Origin: Taudactylus pleione
Taxonomy: Eukaryota > Chordata > Amphibia > Anura > Myobatrachidae
Length of the DNA stretch: 64,000 nucleotides
Direction of reading: 5' to 3'
Assembly (NCBI GenBank): GCA_031769625.1
Contig: JAUIMM010002021.1
Location: 1,240,001 to 1,304,000, forward strand
The stretch's first letter is position 1; each line of letters starts with the position of its first letter. Of this stretch, positions 47,456 to 61,127 are shown piece after piece. The notes under the pieces are model-generated. The model was given only the letters and a program-made list of their open reading frames with translations, searched no databases and was not told the origin of the DNA. The position numbers and the translations under genes are program-made.

Positions 47456-50400
47456 CTGTTTTCTCTTAAACGCAACATGGGAGAAAAACCATTTCACATC
47501 ACATTTGTGGGTTTTGGTCTTCAACACATCCAGTGAAATCTTGAGCTGTCTGTGTTTGCTACAAGAGGAGATATCACAAAGTATGCGCTTTTGTTATTTC
47601 CATTGCTTTCAATGTATTTTGGCCTAAAACTTGCATTTGCTGTTTTCTCTTAAACGCAACATGGGAGAAAAACCATTTCACATCACATTTGTGGGTTTTG
47701 GTCTTCAACACATCCAGTGAAATTTTGAGCTGTCTGTGTTTGCTACAAGAGGAGATAACACAAAGTATGCGCTTTTGTTATTTCCATTGCTTTCAATACA
47801 TTTTGGCCTAAAACTTGCATTTGCTGTTTTCTCTTAAACGCAACATGGGAGAAAAACCATTTCACATCACATTTGTGGGTCTTGGTCTTCAACACATCCA
47901 GTGAAATTTTGAGCTGTCTATGTTTGCTACAAGAGGAGATATCACAAAGTATGCGCTTTTGTTGTTTTCATTGCTTTCAATGCATTTTGGCCTAAAGCGT
48001 GCATTTGCTGTTTTCTCTTAAACGCAACATGGGAGAAAAACCATTTCACATCACATTTGTGGGTCTTGGTCTTCAACACATCCAGTGAAATTTTGAGCTG
48101 TCTGTGTTTGCTACAAGAGGAGATATCACAAAGTATGCGCTTTTGTTGTTTTCATTGCTTTCAATGCATTTTGGCCTAAAACGTGCATTTGCTGTTTTCT
48201 CTTAAACGCAACATGGGAGAAAAACCATTTCACATCACATTTGTGGGTCTTGGTCTTCAACACATCCAGTGAAATTTTGAGCTGTCTGTGTTTGCTACAA
48301 GAGGAGATATCACAAAGTATGCGCTTTTGTTGTTTTCATTGCTTTCAATGCATTTTGGCCTAAAACGTGCATTTGCTGTTTTCTCTTAAACGCAACATGG
48401 GAGAAAAACCATTTCACATCACATTTGTGGGTCTTGGTCTTCAACACATCCAGTGAAATTTTGAGCTGTCTGTGTTTGCTACAAGAGGAGATATCACAAA
48501 GTATGCGCTTTTGTTATTTCCATTGCTTTCAATGTATTTTGGCCTAAAACTTGCATTTGCTGTTTTCTCTTAAACGCAACATGGGAGAAAAACCATTTCA
48601 CATCACATTTGTGGGTTTTGGTCTTCAACACATCCAGTGAAATTTTGAGCTGTCTGTGTTTGCTACAAGAGGAGATATCACAAAGTATGCGCTTTTGTTG
48701 TTTCCATTGCTTTCAAAGCATTTTGGCCTCAAACGTGCATTTGCTGTTTTCTCTTAAACGCAACATGGGAGAAAAACCATTTCACATCACATTTGTGGGG
48801 TTTGGTCTTCAACACATCCAGTGAAATTTTGAGCTGTCTGTGTTTGCTACAAAAGGAGATATCACAAAGTATGCGCTTTTGTTGTTTCCATTGCTTTCAA
48901 AGCATTTTGGCCTCAAACGTGCATTTGCTGTTTTCTCTTAAACGCAACATGGGAGAAAAACCATTTCACATCACATTTGTGGGGTTTGGTCTTCAACACA
49001 TCCAGTGAAATTTTGAGCTGTCTGTGTTTGCTACAAGAGGAGATATCACAAAGTATGCGCTTTTGTTATTTCCATTGCTTTCAATGTATTTTGGCCTAAA
49101 ACTTGCATTTGCTGTTTTCTCTTAAACGCAACATGGGAGAAAAACCATTTCACATCACATTTGTGGGTTTTGGTCTTCAACACATCCAGTGAAATTTTGA
49201 GCTGTCTGTGTTTGCTACAAGAGGAGATATCACAAAGTATGCGCTTTTGTTGTTTCCATTGCTTTCAAAGCATTTTGGCCTCAAACGTGCATTTGCTGTT
49301 TTCTCTTAAACGCAACATGGGAGAAAAACCATTTCACATCACATTTGTGGGGTTTGGTCTTCAACACATCCAGTGAAATTTTGAGCTGTCTGTGTTTGCT
49401 ACAAGAGGAGATATCACAAAGTATGCGCTTTTGTTGTTTCCATTGCTTTCAAAGCATTTTGGCCTCAAACGTGCATTTGCTGTTTTCTCTTAAACGCAAC
49501 ATGGGAGAAAAACCATTTCACATCACATTTGTGGGGTTTGGTCTTCAACACATCCAGTGAAATTTTGAGCTGTCTGTGTTTGCTACAAGAGGAGATATCA
49601 CAAAGTATGCGCTTTTGTTATTTCCATTGCTTTCAATGTATTTTGGCCTAAAACTTGCATTTGCTGTTTTCTCTTAAACGCAACATGGGAGAAAAACCAT
49701 TTCACATCACATTTGTGGGTCTTGGTCTTCAACACATCCAGTGAAATTTTGAGCTGTCTGTGTTTGCTACAAGAGGAGATATCACAAAGTATGCGCTTTT
49801 GTTATTTCCATTGCTTTCAATGCATTTTGGCCTAAAACTTGCATTTGCTGTTTTCTCTTAAATGCAACATGGGAGAAAAACCATTTCACATCAGATTTGT
49901 GGGTTTTGGTCTTCAACACATCCAGTGAAATTTTGAGCTGTCTGTGTTTGCTACAAGAGGAGATAACACAAAGTATGCGCTTTTGTTGTTTCCATTGCTT
50001 TCAATGCATTTTGGCCTAAAACATGCATTTGCTGTTTTCTCTTAAACGCAACATGGGAGAAAAACCATTTCACATCACATTTGTGGGTCTTGGTCTTCAA
50101 CACATCCAGTGAAATTTTGAGCTGTCTGTGTTTGCTACAAGAGGAGATATCACAAAGTATGCGCTTTTGTTATTTCCATTGCTTTCAATGTATTTTGGCC
50201 TAAAACTTGCATTTGCTGTTTTCTCTTAAACGCAACATGGGAGAAAAACCATTTCACATCACATTTGTGGGTTTTGGTCTTCAACACATCCAGTGAAATT
50301 TTGAGCTGTCTGTGTTTGCTACAAGAGGAGATATCACAAAGTATGCGCTTTTGTTGTTTCCATTGCTTTCAAAGCATTTTGGCCTCAAACGTGCATTTGC

Positions 50401-51205
50401 TGTTTTCTCTTAAACGCAACATGGGAGAAAAACCATTTCACATCACATTTGTGGGGTTTGGTCTTCAACACATCCAGTGAAATTTTGAGCTGTCTGTGTT
50501 TGCTACAAGAGGAGATATCACAAAGTATGCGCTTTTGTTATTTCCATTGCTTTCAATGTATTTTGGCCTAAAACTTGCATTTGCTGTTTTCTCTTAAACG
50601 CAACATGGGAGAAAAACCATTTCACATCACATTTGTGGGGTTTGGTCTTCAACACATCCAGTGAAATTTTGAGCTGTCTGTGTTTGCTACAAGAGGAGAT
50701 ATCACAAAGTATGCGCTTTTGTTATTTCCATTGCTTTCAATGCATTTTGGCCTAAAACGTGCATTTGCTGTTTTCTCTTAAACGCAACATGGGAGAAAAA
50801 CCATTTCACATCACATTTGTGGGTCTTGGTCTTCAACACATCTAGTGAAATATTGAGCTGTCTGTGTTTGCTACAAGAGGAGATATCACAAAGTATGCGC
50901 TTTTGTTATTTCCATTGCTTTCAATGCATTTTGGCCTAAAACTTGCATTTGCTGTTTTCTCTTAAATGCAACATGGGAGAAAAACCATTTCACATCAGAT
51001 TTGTGGGTTTTGGTCTTCAACACATCCAGTGAAATTTTGAGCTGTCTGTGTTTGCTACAAGAGGAGATAACACAAAGTATGCGCTTTTGTTGTTTCCATT
51101 GCTTTCAATGCATTTTGGCCTAAAACGTGCATTTGCTGTTTTCTCTTAAACGCAACATGGGAGAAAAACCATTTCACATCACATTTGTGGGTCTTGGTCT
51201 TCAAC

Positions 51206-54200
51206 ACATCTAGTGAAATTTTGAGCTGTCTGTGTTTGCTACAAGAGGAGATATCACAAAGTATGCGCTTTTTTTTTTCCATTGCTTTCAATGTATTTTG
51301 GCCTAAAACTTGCATTTGCTGTTTTCTCTTAAACGCAACATGGGAGAAAAACCATTTCACATCACATTTGTGGGTCTTGGTCTTCATCACATCCAGTGAA
51401 ATTTTGAGCTGTCTGTGTTTGCTACAAGAGGAGATAACGCAAAGTATGCACTTTTTTGTTTCCATTGCTTTCAATGCATTTTGGCCTCAAACGTGCATTT
51501 GCTGTTTTCTCTTAAACGCAACATGGGAGAAAAACCATTTCACATCACATTTGTGGGTCTTGGTCTTCAACACATCCAGTGAAATTTTGAGCTGTCTGTG
51601 TTTGCTACAAGAGGAGATATCACAAAGTATGCAATTTTGTTGTTTTCATTGCTTTCAATGCATTTTGGCCTAAAACGTGCATTTGCTGTTTTCTCTTAAA
51701 CGCAACATGGGAGAAAAACCATTTCACATCACATTTGTGGGTCTTGGTCTTCAACACATCCAGTGAAATTTTGAGCTGTCTGTGTTTGCTACAAGAGAAG
51801 ATATCACAAAGTATGCGCTTTTCTTATTTCCATTGCTTTCAATGCATTTTGGCCTAAAACTTGCATTTGCTGTTTTCTCTTAAACGCAACATGGGAGAAA
51901 AACCATTTCACATCACATTTGTGGGTCTTGGTCTTCAACACATCCAGTGAAATTTTGAGCTGTCTGTGTTTGCTACAAGAGGAGATATCACAAAGTATGC
52001 GCTTTTGTTGTTTTCATTGCTTTCAATGCATTTTGGCCTAAAACGTGCATTTGCTGTTTTCTCTTAAACGCAACATGGGAGAAAAACCAATTCACATCAC
52101 ATTTGTGGGTCTTGGTCTTCAACACATCCAGTGAAATTTTGAGCTGTCTGTGTTTGCTACAAGAGGAGTTAACACAAAGTATGCGCTTTTGTGTTTCCAT
52201 TGCTTTCAATGCATTTTGGCCTCAAACGTGCATTTGCTGTTTTCTCTTAAACGCAACATGGGAGAAAAAACATTTCACATCACATTTGTGGGTCTTGGTC
52301 TTCAACACATCCAGTGAAATTTTGAGCTGTCTGTGTTTGCTACAAGAGGAGATATCACAAAGTATGCGCTTTTGTTGTTTCCATTGCTTTCAAAGCATTT
52401 TGGCCTAAAACGTGCATTTGCTGTTTTCTCTTAAACGCAACATGGGAGAAAAACCATTTCACATCACATTTGTGGGTTTTGGTCTTCAACACATCCAGTG
52501 AAATCTTGAGCTGTCTGTGTTTGCTACAAGAGGAGATATCACAAAGTATGCGCTTTTGTTATTTCCATTGCTTTCAATGTATTTTGGCCTAAAACTTGCA
52601 TTTGCTGTTTTCTCTTAAACGCAACATGGGAGAAAAACCATTTCACATCACATTTGTGGGTTTTGGTCTTCAACACATCCAGTGAAATTTTGAGCTGTCT
52701 GTGTTTGCTACAAGAGGAGATAACACAAAGTATGCGCTTTTGTGTTTCCATTGCTTTCAATGCATTTTGGCCTCAAACGTGCATTTGCTGTTTTCTCTTA
52801 AACGCAACATGGGAGAAAAACCATTTCACATCACATTTGTGGGTCTTGGTCTTCAACACATCCAGTGAAATTTTGAGCTGTCTGTGTTTGCTACAAGAGG
52901 AGATATCACAAAGTATGCGCTTTTGTTATTTCCATTGCTTTCAATACATTTTGGCCTAAAACTTGCATTTGCTGTTTTCTCTTAAACGCAACATGGGAGA
53001 AAAACCATTTCACATCAAATTTCTGGGTCTTGGTCTTCAACACATCCAGTGAAATTTTGAGCTGTCTGTGTTTGCTACAAGAGGAGATATCACAAAGTAT
53101 GCGCTTTTGTGTTTCCATTGCTTTCAATGCATTTTGGCCTCAAACGTGCATTTGCTGTTTTCTCTTAAACGCAACATGGGAGAAAAACCATTTCACATCA
53201 CATTTGTGGGTCTTGGTCTTCAACACATCCAGTGAAATTTTGAGCTGTCTATGTTTGCTACAAGAGGAGATATCACAAAGTATGCGCTTTTGTTGTTTTC
53301 ATTGCTTTCAATGCATTTTGGCCTAAAGCGTGCATTTGCTGTTTTCTCTTAAACGCAACATGGGAGAAAAACCATTTCACATCACATTTGTGGGTCTTGG
53401 TCTTCAACACATCCAGTGAAATTTTGAGCTGTCTGTGTTTGCTACAAGAGGAGATATCACAAAGTATGCGCTTTTGTTGTTTTCATTGCTTTCAATGCAT
53501 TTTGGCCTAAAACGTGCATTTGCTGTTTTCTCTTAAACGCAACATGGGAGAAAAACCATTTCACATCACATTTGTGGGTCTTGGTCTTCAACACATCCAG
53601 TGAAATTTTGAGCTGTCTGTGTTTGCTACAAGAGGAGATATCACAAAGTATGCGCTTTTGTTATTTCCATTGCTTTCAATGTATTTTGGCCTAAAACTTG
53701 CATTTGCTGTTTTCTCTTAAACGCAACATGGGAGAAAAACCATTTCACATCACATTTGTGGGTTTTGGTCTTCAACACATCCAGTGAAATTTTGAGCTGT
53801 CTGTGTTTGCTACAAGAGGAGATATCACAAAGTATGCGCTTTTGTTGTTTCCATTGCTTTCAAAGCATTTTGGCCTCAAACGTGCATTTGCTGTTTTCTC
53901 TTAAACGCAACATGGGAGAAAAACCATTTCACATCACATTTGTGGGGTTTGGTCTTCAACACATCCAGTGAAATTTTGAGCTGTCTGTGTTTGCTACAAG
54001 AGGAGATATCACAAAGTATGCGCTTTTGTTATTTCCATTGCTTTCAATGTATTTTGGCCTAAAACTTGCATTTGCTGTTTTCTCTTAAACGCAACATGGG
54101 AGAAAAACCATTTCACATCACATTTGTGGGTCTTGGTCTTCAACACATCCAGTGAAATTTTGAGCTGTCTGTGTTTGCTACAAGAGGAGATATCACAAAG

Positions 54201-55614
54201 TATGCGCTTTTCTTGTTTCCATTGCTTTCAAAGCATTTTGGCCTAAAACGTGCATTTGCTGTTTTCTCTTAAACGCAACATGGGAGAAAAACCATTTCAC
54301 ATCACATTTGTGGGTCTTGGTCTTCAACACATCCAGTGAAATTTTGAGCTGTCTGTGTTTGCTACAAGAGGAGATATCACAAAGTATGCGCTTTTGTTGT
54401 TTTCATTGCTTTCAATGCATTTTGGCCTAAAACGTGCATTTGCTGTTTTCTCTTAAACGCAACATGGGAGAAAAACCATTTCACATCACATTTGTGGGTC
54501 TTGGTCTTCAACACATCTAGTGAAATTTTGAGCTGTCTGTGTTTGCTACAAGAGGAGATAACACAAAGTATGCGCTTTTGTGTTTCCATTGCTTTCAATG
54601 CATTTTGGCCTCAAACGTGCATTTGCTGTTTTCTCTTAAACGCAACATGGGAGAAAAACCATTTCACATCACATTTATGGGTCTTGGTCTTCAACACATC
54701 CAGTGAAATTTTGAGCTGTCTGTGTTTGCTACAAGAGGAGATATCACAAAGTATGCGCTTTTGTTATTTCCATTGCTTTCAATACATTTTGGCCTAAAAC
54801 TTGCATTTGCTGTTTTCTCTTAAACGCAACATGGGAGAAAAACCATTTCACATCAAATTTCTGGGTCTTGGTCTTCAACACATCCAGTGAAATTTTGAGC
54901 TGTCTGTGTTTGCTACAAGAGGAGATATCACAAAGTATGCGCTTTTGTGTTTCCATTGCTTTCAATGCATTTTGGCCTCAAACGTGCATTTGCTGTTTTC
55001 TCTTAAACGCAACATGGGAGAAAAACCATTTCACATCACATTTGTGGGTCTTGGTCTTCAACACATCCAGTGAAATTTTGAGCTGTCTATGTTTGCTACA
55101 AGAGGAGATATCACAAAGTATGCGCTTTTGTTGTTTTCATTGCTTTCAATGCATTTTGGCCTAAAGCGTGCATTTGCTGTTTTCTCTTAAACGCAACATG
55201 GGAGAAAAACCATTTCACATCACATTTGTGGGTCTTGGTCTTCAACACATCCAGTGAAATTTTGAGCTGTCTGTGTTTGCTACAAGAGGAGATATCACAA
55301 AGTATGCGCTTTTGTTGTTTTCATTGCTTTCAATGCATTTTGGCCTAAAACGTGCATTTGCTGTTTTCTCTTAAACGCAACATGGGAGAAAAACCATTTC
55401 ACATCACATTTGTGGGTCTTGGTCTTCAACACATCCAGTGAAATTTTGAGCTGTCTGTGTTTGCTACAAGAGGAGATATCACAAAGTATGCGCTTTTGTT
55501 GTTTCCATTGCTTTCAATGCATTTTGGCCTAAAACGTGCATTTGCTGTTTTCTCTTAAACGCAACATGGGAGAAAAACCATTTCACATCACATTTGTGGG
55601 TCTTGGTCTTCAAC
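51206..55614. repeat. 24-monomer higher-order block, copy 1 (4409 bp)
   Basis: The length equals 24 monomers, seven of them 183 bp. It starts at the CATCTAGTG monomer whose GCGC is followed by a 10-T run (near 51268). A five-monomer 918-bp sub-block occurs twice within it (52675-53592 and 54513-55430, offset 1838). Confidence 0.9.
52675..53592. repeat. 918-bp five-monomer sub-block (first of five copies)
   Basis: Monomer lengths are 183, 184, 183, 184 and 184. Its signature is CAATACATTTT, CATCAAATTTCTGGG, CTGTCTATGTTTG and CCTAAAGCGTG in that order. The same signature appears at 54513-55430, 57084-58001, 58922-59839 and 62048-62965. A shortened relative with three of the four marks lies at about 47.7-48.1 kb. 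Confidence 0.88.
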
Positions 55615-58600
55615 ACATCTAGTGAAATTTTGAGCTGTCTGTGTTTGCTACAAGAGGAGATATCACAAAGTATGCGCTTTTTTTTTTCCATTGCTTTCAA
55701 TGTATTTTGGCCTAAAACTTGCATTTGCTGTTTTCTCTTAAACGCAACATGGGAGAAAAACCATTTCACATCACATTTGTGGGTCTTGGTCTTCATCACA
55801 TCCAGTGAAATTTTGAGCTGTCTGTGTTTGCTACAAGAGGAGATAACGCAAAGTATGCACTTTTTTGTTTCCATTGCTTTCAATGCATTTTGGCCTCAAA
55901 CGTGCATTTGCTGTTTTCTCTTAAACGCAACATGGGAGAAAAACCATTTCACATCACATTTGTGGGTCTTGGTCTTCAACACATCCAGTGAAATTTTGAG
56001 CTGTCTGTGTTTGCTACAAGAGGAGATATCACAAAGTATGCAATTTTGTTGTTTTCATTGCTTTCAATGCATTTTGGCCTAAAACGTGCATTTGCTGTTT
56101 TCTCTTAAACGCAACATGGGAGAAAAACCATTTCACATCACATTTGTGGGTCTTGGTCTTCAACACATCCAGTGAAATTTTGAGCTGTCTGTGTTTGCTA
56201 CAAGAGAAGATATCACAAAGTATGCGCTTTTCTTATTTCCATTGCTTTCAATGCATTTTGGCCTAAAACTTGCATTTGCTGTTTTCTCTTAAACGCAACA
56301 TGGGAGAAAAACCATTTCACATCACATTTGTGGGTCTTGGTCTTCAACACATCCAGTGAAATTTTGAGCTGTCTGTGTTTGCTACAAGAGGAGATATCAC
56401 AAAGTATGCGCTTTTGTTGTTTTCATTGCTTTCAATGCATTTTGGCCTAAAACGTGCATTTGCTGTTTTCTCTTAAACGCAACATGGGAGAAAAACCAAT
56501 TCACATCACATTTGTGGGTCTTGGTCTTCAACACATCCAGTGAAATTTTGAGCTGTCTGTGTTTGCTACAAGAGGAGTTAACACAAAGTATGCGCTTTTG
56601 TGTTTCCATTGCTTTCAATGCATTTTGGCCTCAAACGTGCATTTGCTGTTTTCTCTTAAACGCAACATGGGAGAAAAAACATTTCACATCACATTTGTGG
56701 GTCTTGGTCTTCAACACATCCAGTGAAATTTTGAGCTGTCTGTGTTTGCTACAAGAGGAGATATCACAAAGTATGCGCTTTTGTTGTTTCCATTGCTTTC
56801 AAAGCATTTTGGCCTAAAACGTGCATTTGCTGTTTTCTCTTAAACGCAACATGGGAGAAAAACCATTTCACATCACATTTGTGGGTTTTGGTCTTCAACA
56901 CATCCAGTGAAATCTTGAGCTGTCTGTGTTTGCTACAAGAGGAGATATCACAAAGTATGCGCTTTTGTTATTTCCATTGCTTTCAATGTATTTTGGCCTA
57001 AAACTTGCATTTGCTGTTTTCTCTTAAACGCAACATGGGAGAAAAACCATTTCACATCACATTTGTGGGTTTTGGTCTTCAACACATCCAGTGAAATTTT
57101 GAGCTGTCTGTGTTTGCTACAAGAGGAGATAACACAAAGTATGCGCTTTTGTGTTTCCATTGCTTTCAATGCATTTTGGCCTCAAACGTGCATTTGCTGT
57201 TTTCTCTTAAACGCAACATGGGAGAAAAACCATTTCACATCACATTTGTGGGTCTTGGTCTTCAACACATCCAGTGAAATTTTGAGCTGTCTGTGTTTGC
57301 TACAAGAGGAGATATCACAAAGTATGCGCTTTTGTTATTTCCATTGCTTTCAATACATTTTGGCCTAAAACTTGCATTTGCTGTTTTCTCTTAAACGCAA
57401 CATGGGAGAAAAACCATTTCACATCAAATTTCTGGGTCTTGGTCTTCAACACATCCAGTGAAATTTTGAGCTGTCTGTGTTTGCTACAAGAGGAGATATC
57501 ACAAAGTATGCGCTTTTGTGTTTCCATTGCTTTCAATGCATTTTGGCCTCAAACGTGCATTTGCTGTTTTCTCTTAAACGCAACATGGGAGAAAAACCAT
57601 TTCACATCACATTTGTGGGTCTTGGTCTTCAACACATCCAGTGAAATTTTGAGCTGTCTATGTTTGCTACAAGAGGAGATATCACAAAGTATGCGCTTTT
57701 GTTGTTTTCATTGCTTTCAATGCATTTTGGCCTAAAGCGTGCATTTGCTGTTTTCTCTTAAACGCAACATGGGAGAAAAACCATTTCACATCACATTTGT
57801 GGGTCTTGGTCTTCAACACATCCAGTGAAATTTTGAGCTGTCTGTGTTTGCTACAAGAGGAGATATCACAAAGTATGCGCTTTTGTTGTTTTCATTGCTT
57901 TCAATGCATTTTGGCCTAAAACGTGCATTTGCTGTTTTCTCTTAAACGCAACATGGGAGAAAAACCATTTCACATCACATTTGTGGGTCTTGGTCTTCAA
58001 CACATCCAGTGAAATTTTGAGCTGTCTGTGTTTGCTACAAGAGGAGATATCACAAAGTATGCGCTTTTGTTATTTCCATTGCTTTCAATGTATTTTGGCC
58101 TAAAACTTGCATTTGCTGTTTTCTCTTAAACGCAACATGGGAGAAAAACCATTTCACATCACATTTGTGGGTTTTGGTCTTCAACACATCCAGTGAAATT
58201 TTGAGCTGTCTGTGTTTGCTACAAGAGGAGATATCACAAAGTATGCGCTTTTGTTGTTTCCATTGCTTTCAAAGCATTTTGGCCTCAAACGTGCATTTGC
58301 TGTTTTCTCTTAAACGCAACATGGGAGAAAAACCATTTCACATCACATTTGTGGGGTTTGGTCTTCAACACATCCAGTGAAATTTTGAGCTGTCTGTGTT
58401 TGCTACAAGAGGAGATATCACAAAGTATGCGCTTTTGTTATTTCCATTGCTTTCAATGTATTTTGGCCTAAAACTTGCATTTGCTGTTTTCTCTTAAACG
58501 CAACATGGGAGAAAAACCATTTCACATCACATTTGTGGGTCTTGGTCTTCAACACATCCAGTGAAATTTTGAGCTGTCTGTGTTTGCTACAAGAGGAGAT

Positions 58601-59839
58601 ATCACAAAGTATGCGCTTTTCTTGTTTCCATTGCTTTCAAAGCATTTTGGCCTAAAACGTGCATTTGCTGTTTTCTCTTAAACGCAACATGGGAGAAAAA
58701 CCATTTCACATCACATTTGTGGGTCTTGGTCTTCAACACATCCAGTGAAATTTTGAGCTGTCTGTGTTTGCTACAAGAGGAGATATCACAAAGTATGCGC
58801 TTTTGTTGTTTTCATTGCTTTCAATGCATTTTGGCCTAAAACGTGCATTTGCTGTTTTCTCTTAAACGCAACATGGGAGAAAAACCATTTCACATCACAT
58901 TTGTGGGTCTTGGTCTTCAACACATCTAGTGAAATTTTGAGCTGTCTGTGTTTGCTACAAGAGGAGATAACACAAAGTATGCGCTTTTGTGTTTCCATTG
59001 CTTTCAATGCATTTTGGCCTCAAACGTGCATTTGCTGTTTTCTCTTAAACGCAACATGGGAGAAAAACCATTTCACATCACATTTATGGGTCTTGGTCTT
59101 CAACACATCCAGTGAAATTTTGAGCTGTCTGTGTTTGCTACAAGAGGAGATATCACAAAGTATGCGCTTTTGTTATTTCCATTGCTTTCAATACATTTTG
59201 GCCTAAAACTTGCATTTGCTGTTTTCTCTTAAACGCAACATGGGAGAAAAACCATTTCACATCAAATTTCTGGGTCTTGGTCTTCAACACATCCAGTGAA
59301 ATTTTGAGCTGTCTGTGTTTGCTACAAGAGGAGATATCACAAAGTATGCGCTTTTGTGTTTCCATTGCTTTCAATGCATTTTGGCCTCAAACGTGCATTT
59401 GCTGTTTTCTCTTAAACGCAACATGGGAGAAAAACCATTTCACATCACATTTGTGGGTCTTGGTCTTCAACACATCCAGTGAAATTTTGAGCTGTCTATG
59501 TTTGCTACAAGAGGAGATATCACAAAGTATGCGCTTTTGTTGTTTTCATTGCTTTCAATGCATTTTGGCCTAAAGCGTGCATTTGCTGTTTTCTCTTAAA
59601 CGCAACATGGGAGAAAAACCATTTCACATCACATTTGTGGGTCTTGGTCTTCAACACATCCAGTGAAATTTTGAGCTGTCTGTGTTTGCTACAAGAGGAG
59701 ATATCACAAAGTATGCGCTTTTGTTGTTTTCATTGCTTTCAATGCATTTTGGCCTAAAACGTGCATTTGCTGTTTTCTCTTAAACGCAACATGGGAGAAA
59801 AACCATTTCACATCACATTTGTGGGTCTTGGTCTTCAAC
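55615..59839. repeat. 24-monomer higher-order block, copy 2 (23 monomers kept)
   Basis: It repeats copy 1 at offset 4409 monomer by monomer, including the 10-T run near 55677, ACCAATTCAC near 56497, AAAAAACATTTC near 56674, and both 918-bp sub-blocks. The last monomer of copy 1 is not matched: at 59840 a different variant type takes over, inside the 3126-bp repeat. Confidence 0.9.
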
Positions 59840-61127
59840 ACATCCAGTGAAATTTTGAGCTGTCTGTGTTTGCTACAAGAGGAGATATCACAAAGTATGC
59901 GCTTTTGTTATTTCCATTGCTTTCAATGTATTTTGGCCTAAAACTTGCATTTGCTGTTTTCTCTTAAACTCAACATGGGAGAAAAACCATTTCACATCAC
60001 ATTTGTGGGTTTTGGTCTTCAACACATCCAGTGAAATTTTGAGCTGTCTGTGTTTGCTACAAGAGGAGATATCACAAAGTATGCGCTTTTGTTGTTTCCA
60101 TTGCTTTCAAAGCATTTTGGCCTCAAACGTGCATTTGCTGTTTTCTCTTAAACGCAACATGGGAGAAAAACCATTTCACATCACATTTGTGGGGTTTGGT
60201 CTTCAACACATCCAGTGAAATTTTGAGCTGTCTGTGTTTGCTACAAGAGGAGATATCACAAATTATGCGCTTTTGTTATTTCCATTGCTTTCAATGTATT
60301 TTGGCCTAAAACTTGCATTTGCTGTTTTCTCTTAAACGCAACATGGGAGAAAAACCATTTCACATCACATTTGTGGGTCTTGGTCTTCAACACATCCAGT
60401 GAAATTTTGAGCTGTCTGTGTTTGCTACAAGAGGAGATATCACAAAGTATGCGCTTTTCTTGTTTCCATTGCTTTCAAAGCATTTTGGCCTAAAACGTGC
60501 ATTTGCTGTTTTCTCTTAAACGCAACATGGGAGAAAAACCATTTCACATCACATTTGTGGGTCTTGGTCTTCAACACATCCAGTGAAATTTTGAGCTGTC
60601 TGTGTTTGCTACAAGAGGAGATATCACAAAGTATGCGCTTTTGTTGTTTTCATTGCTTTCAATGCATTTTGGCCTAAAACGTGCATTTGCTGTTTTCTCT
60701 TAAACGCAACATGGGAGAAAAACCATTTCACATCACATTTGTGGGTCTTGGTCTTCAACACATCTAGTGAAATTTTGAGCTGTCTGTGTTTGCTACAAGA
60801 GGAGATATCACAAAGTATGCGCTTTTGTTATTTCCATTGCTTTCAATGCATTTTGGCCTAAAACTTGCATTTGCTGTTTTCTCTTAAATGCAACATGGGA
60901 GAAAAACCATTTCACATCAGATTTGTGGGTTTTGGTCTTCAACACATCCAGTGAAATTTTGAGCTGTCTGTGTTTGCTACAAGAGGAGATAACACAAAGT
61001 ATGCGCTTTTGTTGTTTCCATTGCTTTCAATGCATTTTGGCCTAAAACGTGCATTTGCTGTTTTCTCTTAAAATCAACATGGGAGAAAAACCATTTCACA
61101 TCACATTTGTGGGTCTTGGTCTTCAAC
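58002..61127. repeat. 17-monomer higher-order block, copy 1 (3126 bp)
   Basis: This block overlaps the end of the 4409-bp copy 2 and recurs at offset 3126. Shared private variants are TTAAACTCAAC (59964 and 63092) and CACAAATTATGCG (60258 and 63384). An AAAATCAAC variant near 61070 lies in its last monomer. Confidence 0.9.
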
